From the NCBI GenBank assembly GCA_017528315.1, contig JAFXOW010000036.1, positions 1 to 64,000 of the forward strand: a stretch of DNA of 64,000 nucleotides. The letters are read 5' to 3'. The notes below the pieces were generated by a model. The model saw only the letters and a list, made by a program, of their open reading frames with translations. It searched no databases and was not told the origin of the DNA. Shown here one piece after another: positions 43,768 through 51,784 of this stretch (the stretch's first letter is position 1; each line of letters begins with the position of its first letter). The DNA comes from Bacilli bacterium. GTDB taxonomy: Bacteria; Bacillota_I; Bacilli_A; RF39; UBA660. The translations under genes were made by a program, and so were the position numbers.

Positions 43768-43790
43768 AAAGCTTTGGCTTTTTTTTCTTT
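43766..43790 (+). terminator. Intrinsic terminator after the CotF-like gene
   Basis: AAAAAGC (43766-43772), loop TTTG, GCTTTTT (43777-43783), then T. Confidence 0.75.
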
Positions 43791-43855
43791 TTCTTTGTAA
43801 AATAGGTAGATTTTTAATTTTAAATCATTTATAATTAATTTAAAGGAGTAAAATT

Positions 43856-45076
43856 ATGGATAATGAATTAAAAAAAGCTTTATTAAAAGAAAAGAAACGT
43901 CAAAGTGAAAATATTGAATTAATTGCATCAGAAAATTATACATCAAAGTATGTAAGAGAGTTACAAGGAAGTATTTTAACCAATAAATATGCTGAAGGAT
44001 ATCCTGGTAAAAGATATTATGGAGGATGTGAATATATTGATATCTTTGAGGAAAAGGCAATTGAATATGTAACCAAATTATTTGGATGTTGTTATGCTAA
44101 TGTTCAACCTCATAGTGGATCAAGTGCTAATATGGCCGTTTATAGAGCCCTTCTTAATCATGGTGATAAAGTACTAGGAATGAATTTATCTGATGGTGGA
44201 CATTTAACTCATGGCTATAAGTTGAATTTTAGTGGTGTTGATTATAATATTGTAAGTTATGGACTAAATCCTCATACTGAAAGACTTGATTATGATGAAA
44301 TAGAAAAAATTGCTTTAAAAGAAAAACCTAAAATGATAATAGCTGGTGCTAGTGCTTATCCAAGAAAGATTGATTTTAAAAGATTTCGTGAAATTGCTGA
44401 TAAAGTAGGAGCTTATTTAATGGTTGATATGGCTCATATTGCAGGACTTGTTGCAGCAGGACTTCATCAAAATCCTTGTAAATATGCTGATGTTGTTACA
44501 AGTACCACCCATAAAACATTAAGAGGTCCAAGAGGTGGAATAATATTAACTAACGATGAAGAAATAATTAAAAAAATAAATAAAGTAATATTTCCAGGTA
44601 TTCAAGGTGGACCTTTAATGCATGTAATTGCCGGAAAAGCAGAGTGTTTTTATGAAGCAATGCAACCGGAGTTTAAAAAATATCAGGAACAAGTTATCAA
44701 AAATATTAAAGCAATGGCTGAAGAATTTAAAAAACGGGGAGTTAAATTAATATCTGGAGGAACCGATAACCATTTAATATTAGTTGATGTTTATAATAGT
44801 TTTGGAATAACTGGAGCGGAAGCTGAAACTATCCTTGATAAAGCACATATTACTTTAAATAAAAATACTATTCCCAATGAAACTTTAAAGGCTATGCAAG
44901 CAAGTGGAGTAAGAATAGGATCTCCTGCTATGACTACTCGTGGTTTAAAGGAAGACGATTTTAGATTAATTGCTGATATTATTTATAATATACTATCTAA
45001 TCCAAAAGATAAAAAAGTTTTAAAGGAAGAAACCAAAAGAGTACTTGAATTAACTAAAAAATATCCACTTAAATAA
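43856..45076 (+). CDS. glyA: Serine hydroxymethyltransferase
   Basis: 406 aa PLP enzyme interconverting serine and glycine with THF. Seen: [15 protein letters not shown], the [15 protein letters not shown] region, and the PLP lysine in [14 protein letters not shown]. Length is normal. TAAAGGAG precedes the ATG. It supplies one-carbon units, for which the 5-FTHF cyclo-ligase at 4045 is the nearest partner in the window. Confidence 0.96.
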   Translation: MDNELKKALLKEKKRQSENIELIASENYTSKYVRELQGSILTNKYAEGYPGKRYYGGCEYIDIFEEKAIEYVTKLFGCCYANVQPHSGSSANMAVYRALLNHGDKVLGMNLSDGGHLTHGYKLNFSGVDYNIVSYGLNPHTERLDYDEIEKIALKEKPKMIIAGASAYPRKIDFKRFREIADKVGAYLMVDMAHIAGLVAAGLHQNPCKYADVVTSTTHKTLRGPRGGIILTNDEEIIKKINKVIFPGIQGGPLMHVIAGKAECFYEAMQPEFKKYQEQVIKNIKAMAEEFKKRGVKLISGGTDNHLILVDVYNSFGITGAEAETILDKAHITLNKNTIPNETLKAMQASGVRIGSPAMTTRGLKEDDFRLIADIIYNILSNPKDKKVLKEETKRVLELTKKYPLK

Positions 45077-45084
45077 TAAAATAA

Positions 45085-45113
45085 AATATCGTGACTATAA
45101 TCATGATATTTTT
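45085..45113 (+). terminator. Intrinsic terminator after glyA
   Basis: AATATCGTGA (45085-45094), loop CTATAA, TCATGATATT (45101-45110), then TTT. Confidence 0.75.
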
Positions 45114-45114
45114 C

Positions 45115-45145
45115 TTGACTCTCCAGTTTGCTGTAATGTTATAGT
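45115..45145 (+). promoter_or_regulatory. MerR-type promoter/operator 1 (ahead of merR)
   Basis: TTGACT (45115-45120), a 19-bp spacer CTCCAGTTTGCTGTAATGT, and TATAGT (45140-45145). The over-long 19-bp spacer with a partial dyad (CTCCAG...CTGTAA) is the hallmark of promoters activated by MerR proteins, which untwist the spacer. It matches site 2 at 48999 in sequence and spacing. Confidence 0.7.
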
Positions 45146-45164
45146 TTACTTGTGGAGGTGGATT

Positions 45165-45193
45165 TTGACAAATTCTAATTAATTTAGTATAAT
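45165..45193 (+). promoter_or_regulatory. Second promoter of merR
   Basis: TTGACA (45165-45170), 17-bp spacer, TATAAT (45188-45193), consensus sigma-A form, 20 bp downstream of the MerR-type promoter. Confidence 0.8.
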
Positions 45194-45247
45194 AGAGGCC
45201 GATTTAGAGATGTTATTTTCTTAGTAACTACCAATGGGGGTGTAGAT

Positions 45248-45595
45248 ATGTATAGAATAGGAGATTTTTCTAAAATGACTGGTGCTAGTGTTAAAACACT
45301 TAGATACTATGATGAAATTAATTTATTAAAACCAGTTACTATTGATAATTTTACTAATTATAGATATTATTCTGATAAAGAAATAGAAGTATTTAAAAAA
45401 ATAGAACATTTAAAGAAATTAGGTTTTACTTTGGAAGAAATAAAAAATAATATTAGTAATATGTCTTTAGAATGTTTAGATGCTAAAAAACAAGAATTAA
45501 GTTTAAAAATAGAGTATATGATGGCTCAAATTAATGGGATAGATGAATTAAAGAATGAGTTATCAAAGAGAAAAGTTAAAACTTATAAAAATTAG
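45248..45595 (+). CDS. Short MerR-family transcriptional regulator
   Basis: 115 aa. Winged-helix DNA-binding domain at 1-70 (IGDFSKMTGASVKTLRYYDE, INLLKP, NYRYYSDKEIEVF) and a dimerisation helix at about 75-110; no metal-binding Cys and no GyrI-like drug domain, so it ends right after the coiled coil. The N-terminus looks most like BmrR/BltR-type members. GGGGGTG precedes the ATG. A MerR-type promoter lies directly upstream and a matching one ahead of the secretion operon, suggesting self-control and control of that operon. Confidence 0.88.
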   Translation: MYRIGDFSKMTGASVKTLRYYDEINLLKPVTIDNFTNYRYYSDKEIEVFKKIEHLKKLGFTLEEIKNNISNMSLECLDAKKQELSLKIEYMMAQINGIDELKNELSKRKVKTYKN

Positions 45596-45610
45596 AATTT
45601 AGTTATTAAA

Positions 45611-45814
45611 ATGAATACAAAAGAAAGAATAGAAAAATTAGAAAATTTAAGACAAAATTATATGATTTTAAGAAGTTTTGTCTTATATTGTAAATATCTA
45701 GTGGATTATAATGCAAGTCTTGAAGAAGAAAAAGAAAAGACAAAAGAAGAAGTTAAAGTTAAAAAATTAGTTTTAACTAAACCTTTCTATGGAAAAAACT
45801 TGCAAGTAGGATAA
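45611..45814 (+). CDS. Small coiled-coil protein next to merR, 67 aa
   Basis: Helical, highly charged (LEEEKEKTKEEVKVKKL) with a central hydrophobic SFVLYCKYLVDY segment. It follows merR by 15 bp and ends at a terminator, so it is co-transcribed with merR. SD is weak. Function unknown; it might modulate the effector-less MerR protein. Confidence 0.5.
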   Translation: MNTKERIEKLENLRQNYMILRSFVLYCKYLVDYNASLEEEKEKTKEEVKVKKLVLTKPFYGKNLQVG

Positions 45815-45846
45815 AAATATCACATTTAATATGTGGTATTTTTTTA
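45813..45846 (+). terminator. Intrinsic terminator of the merR unit
   Basis: AAATATCACA (45815-45824) and TGTGGTATTT (45832-45841) with one G-U, then T. Confidence 0.75.
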
Positions 45847-45879
45847 AATTTTATGTTATTCTTTTTTAGAGGAATAATT

Positions 45880-46506
45880 ATGTTAAATTTAAGAAATTTT
45901 AAAAGTAATGGAAAATTAATATTAAAATTAAGTAAAGATAATATAGAATATTTTATTAACAAAACCAAAAGAATAATTAAATACTGTGATAAACATAAAT
46001 TAAATTTAGAAGTATATTATGATAATAAAATGTTAAATGATAAAGATTTAGAGAAAAAATTAGATAAAAATATAAGAGATATCATTACGATAATGAAGGC
46101 TATTAATATTAAAGATAAATATAAGAGATATGAATATATTTATGATACGGTATGTAGTTATTTAGATGAATTAATATCAACTAATTATTGTGATTTTAAA
46201 AATGATATATGTATTCGTGATAGACTAAAAGGTACTAATCATAAAAATGGTTGTTGCGAATGTTTGGGTCGAGGAAAATGCAAGTATTTAATTGATAGTG
46301 TATGTACAGAAAAATCCTGTATGGCTTGTAAACTCTTTACTTGTAAAACATTAAGAGAAAAAGGAATAGTTCATAATTTAAATGATTATGTATTGATTAA
46401 GTATTTCTTTACTAATAAACAAAAAGATATTTTAAGATTTAGTTATTGGACTCCAAAAGAAATTATTCTTGATAGATTAGTAAAAAATAAATATGTAAGA
46501 CCATAG
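45880..46506 (+). CDS. Cysteine-rich protein of unknown function, 208 aa
   Basis: The first 100 residues are helical and basic. From about 100 on there are twelve Cys in clusters: YCDFKNDICIRDR, NGCCECLGRGKC, CTEKSCMACKLFTCKTL. This spacing suggests zinc or iron-sulfur binding, and related Cys-rich proteins with a GCKLFTC-type block occur in clostridia as I remember them; no function is known to me. ATG at 45880 with AGAGGA 6 bp upstream. Own terminator downstream. Confidence 0.65.
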   Translation: MLNLRNFKSNGKLILKLSKDNIEYFINKTKRIIKYCDKHKLNLEVYYDNKMLNDKDLEKKLDKNIRDIITIMKAINIKDKYKRYEYIYDTVCSYLDELISTNYCDFKNDICIRDRLKGTNHKNGCCECLGRGKCKYLIDSVCTEKSCMACKLFTCKTLREKGIVHNLNDYVLIKYFFTNKQKDILRFSYWTPKEIILDRLVKNKYVRP

Positions 46507-46528
46507 GTGTAAAATTAATGTAAAATTT

Positions 46529-46565
46529 AAAGTTTTGAAAATTAATTTTTTAAAACTTTTTTTCT
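46529..46565 (+). terminator. Intrinsic terminator after the Cys-rich gene
   Basis: AAAGTTTT (46529-46536) and AAAACTTT (46552-46559), then TTTTC. Confidence 0.65.
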
Positions 46566-46678
46566 TTTAATATTAAAAATTCTCTAAGACAATTTTCTTA
46601 TTTTAATAATTTTTTTTAAAAAATATTACAGATGTAGCATTAAATCATCTTTTTGTATTTTTAAATAACATTCATTAT

Positions 46679-46704
46679 AGTATCTTCTTGAAAGGAAGGA
46701 TACT
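46679..46704 (+). promoter_or_regulatory. RBS-masking hairpin before the Rpn fragment
   Basis: AGTATCTTC (46679-46687) pairs with GAAGGATACT (46695-46704, one bulged G). The SD GAAAGGAAGG sits in the loop and right arm and the ATG follows at once, so translation would be damped when the stem forms. Confidence 0.55.
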
Positions 46705-46951
46705 ATGCTAAATACAGAAACCAAAGAAAATTTTCTAATGAATGATAAAGTTGTAAGACCACTTTTAAAGAATAGTCCAGTTGGTAAAACGTTTGTATCT
46801 AAAATTATAAGTGAAATTATAAAAGTTCCTTATGAAGAAGTTTATAATAATATGAGATATTTAAATGATGATCGTATTTTTACTTCTAAAAGTGTTGATG
46901 CAAGAACTGATGTAATGGTTGAAACTAAGAAGTTCTTTATAAACTTAGAAA
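46705..46951 (+). pseudogene. N-terminal fragment of an Rpn/PDDEXK-type nuclease-transposase
   Basis: About 81 residues read as the start of a Rpn family recombination-promoting nuclease (PD-(D/E)XK transposase-like): NDKVVRPLLKN, SKIISEIIKVPYEEVYNNM, then the Asp and Glu of the nuclease core in ARTDVMVETKKFFINLE. After NLE the sequence switches to ABC-transporter DNA in another frame, giving a short nonsense tail. The rest of the gene (normally 200 or more residues) is missing. Confidence 0.7.
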
Positions 46952-47284
46952 GTTGTTGGAGAAGGTGGAGTTACACTTTCTGGTGGTGAAAGACAAAGAC
47001 TAGCAATAGCAAGAGCTTTAATTAAGAAAACGGAGATAATTTTATTTGATGAAGCAACATCAGCACTGGACAATGAAACACAAGAAAAAATCCAAAATGC
47101 TATTCATAGTTTAAAAGGAAAATATACAATATTAATTATTGCTCATAGACTTTCGACAATTATTAATAGTGATAATATCTTTATGATAGAAGATGGTAAA
47201 ATAGTTGCTGAAGGACAACATGATAAATTAATGAAAACATCAAAAAAATATAAAAGTTTATATCAAGCGTCAGTTGTTAAATAG
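46952..47284 (+). pseudogene. C-terminal fragment of an ABC exporter ATPase
   Basis: 110 codons in a frame opened by a stop just upstream. It starts inside the Q-loop-to-signature region: VVGEGGVTLSGGERQRLAIARAL (signature LSGGERQR), then Walker B IILFDEATSALD, the H-loop IIAHRLSTI and the typical C-terminal DGKIVAEGQHDKLM. The transmembrane domain, Walker A and Q-loop are gone, so it cannot act as an ATPase. The deletion joins it to the Rpn fragment. Confidence 0.88.
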
Positions 47285-47307
47285 TCTTAAATTATCTAAA
47301 GGATGTA

Positions 47308-47373
47308 ATGGTAGAGAAAAAAGAATTATTTACAAATATTTATAATCAATTAAATAAAATAAAAGAAAAATAG
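47308..47373 (+). CDS. Possible 21-aa peptide
   Basis: MVEKKELFTNIYNQLNKIKEK with AAAGG upstream, between the ABC fragment and the 514-aa gene. Basic amphipathic helix. It may be another gene remnant instead of a real gene. Confidence 0.25.
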   Translation: MVEKKELFTNIYNQLNKIKEK

Positions 47374-47401
47374 TTACAAATAATAATAGTTATGGTATTA
47401 T
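47374..47401 (+). promoter_or_regulatory. Promoter of the 514-aa gene
   Basis: TTACAA (47374-47379) and TGG-TATTAT (47396-47401), spacer 16, 23 bp before the ATG. Confidence 0.5.
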
Positions 47402-47424
47402 ATTAGTGTAAAGTAGGTGTTTAG

Positions 47425-48969
47425 ATGAAATTTGAGACAATGGGGTATCGTAATTTAGAAAGGCCTCAAAGAAGAACAGAAACAAATGAATATAGTGATA
47501 CATTTAGAGATTTGTTATTACCTGACGAAAGATGGGATGATTTAACTTGGGAAGAACAAAGTGAAAGAATTGATGCGTATAGAGATGGAACTATTGAAAA
47601 GTTGCTTGAAAAGAAGTTGGAAGAAAGGGAAAAAGATACATCTACTGACGATGCATTAAGACAACTTGCTGAGTTAAGAGCTGAAATTTGGTCTGATAGA
47701 CCATCCCAAACTTCTGAAACTAGCGAAGAAAGACTATCAGAATCTCAAAAAGCAATGATGGAAATAGAGAAAAAACTTAAACAAATGCGAGAAAAACTTA
47801 ATGGAAAGCATAATATTGAAAAAAAGGTTGTTAATGGTGAATTTGTTGAAATACCAGATGGTAAAATGGTATCAATTCAAGAAAGAAAAATTGAGCAGAT
47901 GATTAGAGAAACACCTTCAACAGAACCTATAGAGCAATTAGAAGATTTACCAACTAGAAATAATTCTTCTAAAACAATTGTTAGTGATGTTCAATCAATG
48001 GAAAAAAATGAATCAACACAATCAGAACCACCAATGGATACACAACAACCAACAAAAAACGTTAATCAAACCGCTGTAGAATTTGTTGATTTAACTAATA
48101 TGGAATTATTTTCAGATATAGAAGATGAAGAATTGCTTTATGAAAAAGAAGAGCAAGAAGGAGTATATAGTGTTTACAAACTTAAAGATGGACGACTTTA
48201 TGATGCATATATACCTAATAAATTTGAAGGTATAAATTTAAAAGAATATGCAACTAAAAGTTATAAATTTTATGATTATACTGATATAGAAAATTTTACT
48301 CATGATATTATAAAAGGATTAGAATATTACTATAACTTGCGAGAATATTTTAGAAGAAATTGTTATTTTGATGCTATGAATGATGAAAAATTGGAACAGT
48401 TAGAAGGTTATATTGAGGATGTAGGTAAAGTAATGAAGGCTAAATTAGATTTGGCTGCTAAGTTAGCACCTGCTTGGTATCATGGAAGAACTCCAGCCAT
48501 ACCACAATTTTATTATGGTGGAGGAAATCCTAATAATATGCATGGTGTTGATCATAAATATGATTATTTGTTAACAGAAGAAGAAAAAGAAAGATTTCCA
48601 TTAATGCGTGATATGCAATTTTCTCTTGCTACTTCAACAAAACCAATTAAATTTAATGAAGCGGAAATAATTCAAATTCAACATGGAAAAATAATTGATA
48701 AAAAAAGAGAAGAATTTCTTGCTGAATATCACAAATCAACTGAAGATAATATAGACAATAATGATTATTTTGAACCAATTTCTAAATTAGATGAATCTAC
48801 TAAAGAGTCAGAGGATTTAGAAAAGAAAAAAGAAGAAAAAGAAATATATATGACAATGCAAGAATTGGTAATACAAAATAAAAAATTAAAAGAAGAAAAT
48901 GAACAATTAAGAGCAATGCTTGCTAAATACCAACAAATGGAAAATAATCCAAACGTTTCATTAAAGTAA
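47425..48969 (+). CDS. Large soluble coiled-coil protein beside the T4SS, unknown function, 514 aa
   Basis: Not recognised. No signal peptide or membrane span. Order: charged helical region with Trp-rich DERWDDLTWEEQSERI (about 33-50), a Glu/Lys coiled coil (to about 145), a Ser/Thr/Pro/Gln linker (about 165-215), a globular middle (about 215-430: VYKLKDGRLYDAY, YHGRTPAIPQFYYGGGNP), and a C-terminal heptad coil (ELVIQNKKLKEENEQLRAML). It has its own promoter and terminator and lies 240 bp before the secretion operon. Candidate substrate, cytosolic hub or accessory factor of that system, by position only. Confidence 0.7.
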   Translation: MKFETMGYRNLERPQRRTETNEYSDTFRDLLLPDERWDDLTWEEQSERIDAYRDGTIEKLLEKKLEEREKDTSTDDALRQLAELRAEIWSDRPSQTSETSEERLSESQKAMMEIEKKLKQMREKLNGKHNIEKKVVNGEFVEIPDGKMVSIQERKIEQMIRETPSTEPIEQLEDLPTRNNSSKTIVSDVQSMEKNESTQSEPPMDTQQPTKNVNQTAVEFVDLTNMELFSDIEDEELLYEKEEQEGVYSVYKLKDGRLYDAYIPNKFEGINLKEYATKSYKFYDYTDIENFTHDIIKGLEYYYNLREYFRRNCYFDAMNDEKLEQLEGYIEDVGKVMKAKLDLAAKLAPAWYHGRTPAIPQFYYGGGNPNNMHGVDHKYDYLLTEEEKERFPLMRDMQFSLATSTKPIKFNEAEIIQIQHGKIIDKKREEFLAEYHKSTEDNIDNNDYFEPISKLDESTKESEDLEKKKEEKEIYMTMQELVIQNKKLKEENEQLRAMLAKYQQMENNPNVSLK

Positions 48970-48998
48970 AGTTACTATGTAAAATAGTAATTTTTTTA
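48969..48998 (+). terminator. Intrinsic terminator between the 514-aa gene and the T4SS operon
   Basis: AAGTTACTA (48969-48977) and TAGTAATTT (48985-48993), then TTTT. The MerR-type promoter starts at the next base. Confidence 0.75.
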
Positions 48999-49029
48999 TT
49001 GACTCTCCACTTAACTGGAATGATATTAT
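48999..49029 (+). promoter_or_regulatory. MerR-type promoter/operator 2 (ahead of the T4SS operon)
   Basis: TTGACT (48999-49004), a 19-bp spacer CTCCACTTAACTGGAATGA with dyad CTCCA...TGGAA, TATTAT (49024-49029). It shares TTGACTCTCCA, CTG-x-AATG and the 19-bp spacing with site 1 at 45115. With a 19-bp spacer, basal activity should be low without the activator. Confidence 0.75.
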
Positions 49030-49145
49030 CTAGTTGAAACCGAGAGATAACCTTTAAATTTTAGAAATTGTGTTAAATTAAGTAAAGATAATTTACAATT
49101 AACCTGAAAAAATATATAATAAACAAGTTTTTAAAAAGAAAGTTA

Positions 49146-49174
49146 TTTACTTTACTTTCTATTAATGTTATACT
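49146..49174 (+). promoter_or_regulatory. Possible proximal promoter of the T4SS operon
   Basis: TTTACT (49146-49151), 17-bp spacer, TGT-TATACT (49169-49174). Weaker than site 2; would give a basal transcript. The 180-bp leader between the two promoters also holds AGAAAGT/ACTTTCT (49137-49160). Confidence 0.4.
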
Positions 49175-49210
49175 TAAATATATTAATAGGCTTTTTGGAG
49201 GTCGGTGTTA

Positions 49211-51427
49211 ATGGGAATTGCTAGAACGTTATTTTACTTTTTGGATTTTGCTGTTTATTGGGCAGTTGGAGTATTATTTCAATTAATTATAGATTTATCG
49301 AAATTTAATTTATTTTCTGCAAGTGTAATTAAAGATTTTGCGAATCGTATTTATGTTATTCTTGGAATAATAATGATTTTTAAATTAATGATTTCATTTA
49401 TTCAAATGTTAATTGATCCAGATAGAATGAATGATAAAGAAAATGGAGTAGGTGGAATATTAAAAAGAGTTATCATTAGTATGGTTTTGATTGTAATGGT
49501 AGGATCTATTTTTGATTTTGCTATGGATTTACAGGAAAAATTATTACCAATTATACCAAAAGTAATATTAGGAGCTGAAGCTGAGATAGCAGAAGGAAGT
49601 GAAATTGTAGCTACTACAGGTACTCAAATGGCGTACTATACTTTTACTGCTTTCTTTTATCCATATGATGGTGCGTGTTGGAGTCAAACAAATTTAATGG
49701 GATTTGGAAATCCTGATGCTACTATTAATACAGTTACAGGAATTGGACTATCTAATGTAAATGAAAAGTGTGCTGACGGTGATGATGGATATACACATAG
49801 ATATGTTTTCTTGCTTCCTACTTTAGCAGGCGCTTTCTTAGTTTGGACTTTAGTTACAATTGCTGTTAAAGTTGCAATACGAGCAGTTAAATTAAGCTTA
49901 TGCAGAATAATAGCACCTATTCCAATAGCAAGCTATATTGATCCGAAAACTTCTAAACAATCATTTGATAAATGGGTTGAAACTACCATTAAAACTTATA
50001 TTGATTTATTCGTAAATTTAGTATCAGTTTACTTTGTAATTTATATATTTCAATTATTGTTTGTAAGACCTGATACAGCAGGATTAACAATATTCCAATC
50101 ATTACCTGGTAAATATGGTAATAGTTATGCTAGAGCAGCTTTGGTTGTTGTGTTTATAATAACAGGTTTATTACATTTTGCTAAAGAAATGCCTAAATTT
50201 GTTACTAGTATGTTAGGAATACCTGAAGGTATGGGAGACTTGGGAGATATACTTAGAGGGCAAGGATTTAGACAACTTCGTGATGCTGGTCAGTTAGTAA
50301 CTAATCCGCTTACAGTCGGAGGAGGTAACTGGTTAAATGCTTGGAGACAAAATGCTAATAGACCACTTCTTGATCGGTTAAGAAGAACAGCAGGAAGTGC
50401 AATTGGTGGAGGTGTTTCTGCAGCAGCAAGATCTACTACCGCTATTTTAGGAGGACAAGAAGTTGCTGAAGCAGCAAGAAGAGGACGTGAAGGAGCAATC
50501 TTGGCACGTAGAAATAGAGGAATGGATAGGGCTGATGATGTTCATTGGCATGATAGAGCACGTGTTGGTATGCAAACTTATTTTGGAATTGATGATGATG
50601 TAAGTTCTCTTCAACCTCAAGTTGAAGCCACCAATAAAGTATCTAGTGCATTAAGTGGTTTTACCAGTGCTGTTTCTGGAAGAATGGATAAGCATGAGAA
50701 CCTTTCATTTAGAAGTGGAGAGAGTCAAGTTTTAGATAGTATTGCTCGTGCTATAGAACGTAATGGTGGAGTATGGAATTTAGCTCATAGTGATAATGTT
50801 GCCGCTCAAAGATTAGCCGGTTTGTTTGAAGTAGGTGAGCATGGTGAAATTTTAACATTTGATGAAGCTGGTAATGTAACTCATGATGGAACAGGTCATG
50901 TTAGATTTGCTAGAGAACAGGGAATAACAAATCGCGAACTTCAAGAATATGCTGAAGCTTTGCAAGGAACTGCATTGGGTGGTTTTTTTGCAAGTAATGG
51001 ATTAAAGCAAGATGCAATAAGAGAAATAAGAAATAACGTTGCTGCTCATGAAGCTGTTGATTTGGTTAGAGATATTCAAGGAAGAGTAATAGATGTTGTT
51101 GCCTCAGGACTTAATGAACACAGAGATATTGATTCCGCCAGAAATGCGGTTTATCAAGCGCAACGTGAAAATGCAACTAATTTAATTAATGTAGATACAA
51201 ATAGAGTTGATGAGAATGGACAAGCCATTATTATAAACGGAAATCAAGCCCATCAAGAAGAATTTAATAGAAATTTTTCGGATTATTCAGATATGATACA
51301 AGATCACAGAAATGCACTTCAGGAAAGAGTTAATGATAATCCCAGAAATGCAAGTGATGAAGCTGCAAGACGTTCTCAACAACGAAGACAACAAAACAAT
51401 CAACAAAATGGTGGCAATGGTCACTAA
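49211..51427 (+). CDS. VirB6/TrbL-like T4SS polytopic membrane protein with long soluble tail
   Basis: 738 aa. Membrane segments near 6-28, 42-62, 82-106, 200-228, 262-288 and 310-328; the block AVKLSLCRIIAPIPIASYIDPKTS between TM4 and TM5 (core APIPIASYIDP) is typical of VirB6/TrbL-like channels of Gram-positive and mycoplasma integrative elements. A polar tail of about 400 residues, Ala/Arg/Gln/Asn-rich, follows and ends NNQQNGGNGH. ATG at 49211 with GGAGGT 8 bp upstream. First gene of the operon; codon use looks richer in G and C than its neighbours. Confidence 0.82.
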   Translation: MGIARTLFYFLDFAVYWAVGVLFQLIIDLSKFNLFSASVIKDFANRIYVILGIIMIFKLMISFIQMLIDPDRMNDKENGVGGILKRVIISMVLIVMVGSIFDFAMDLQEKLLPIIPKVILGAEAEIAEGSEIVATTGTQMAYYTFTAFFYPYDGACWSQTNLMGFGNPDATINTVTGIGLSNVNEKCADGDDGYTHRYVFLLPTLAGAFLVWTLVTIAVKVAIRAVKLSLCRIIAPIPIASYIDPKTSKQSFDKWVETTIKTYIDLFVNLVSVYFVIYIFQLLFVRPDTAGLTIFQSLPGKYGNSYARAALVVVFIITGLLHFAKEMPKFVTSMLGIPEGMGDLGDILRGQGFRQLRDAGQLVTNPLTVGGGNWLNAWRQNANRPLLDRLRRTAGSAIGGGVSAAARSTTAILGGQEVAEAARRGREGAILARRNRGMDRADDVHWHDRARVGMQTYFGIDDDVSSLQPQVEATNKVSSALSGFTSAVSGRMDKHENLSFRSGESQVLDSIARAIERNGGVWNLAHSDNVAAQRLAGLFEVGEHGEILTFDEAGNVTHDGTGHVRFAREQGITNRELQEYAEALQGTALGGFFASNGLKQDAIREIRNNVAAHEAVDLVRDIQGRVIDVVASGLNEHRDIDSARNAVYQAQRENATNLINVDTNRVDENGQAIIINGNQAHQEEFNRNFSDYSDMIQDHRNALQERVNDNPRNASDEAARRSQQRRQQNNQQNGGNGH

Positions 51428-51451
51428 TTAAAATAAAGGAGTGTGATATAA

Positions 51452-51784
51452 GTGAATGGAAACAATCAGTATTTGATACCTGCAAATACAAAAAAAGGGG
51501 GATTAATTTTAAATATCTTTATGCCTATTGATTTATGGATATTTGGAATAGGAGTTGGAAGTACATTGTTGATATTAATATTAATGTCAACACTAAATCA
51601 CTTAGATAACTTAACAAGTATAGTGGCATTGGTTCCAGGACTTGTTGCAGTAGTTCTAGTCTTTCCTTTTCCTAATTACCATAATATTAGGACGGCAATA
51701 GGAGAAGTAATAGCATTTTATACTAATAGACAAAGATATGTATGGAGAGGATGGTGTTCAAGTTATGAACTCAAAGATAAATAA
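51452..51784 (+). CDS. VirB3/PrgI-like T4SS inner-membrane protein
   Basis: 110 aa, two adjoining membrane spans (about 30-48 and 54-74) after a short cytosolic start (IPANTKKGGLILNIFMP), then a helical tail FYTNRQRYVWRG. Size, spans and place just before VirB4 match VirB3/PrgI proteins that dock the VirB4 ATPase. GTG start with AAAGGAG 9 bp upstream. Overlaps the next gene by 20 bp. Confidence 0.8.
   Translation: MNGNNQYLIPANTKKGGLILNIFMPIDLWIFGIGVGSTLLILILMSTLNHLDNLTSIVALVPGLVAVVLVFPFPNYHNIRTAIGEVIAFYTNRQRYVWRGWCSSYELKDK

Noticed and set aside
43854-44060. Antisense frame at the start of glyA
   Set aside because: Entirely inside glyA and no SD.
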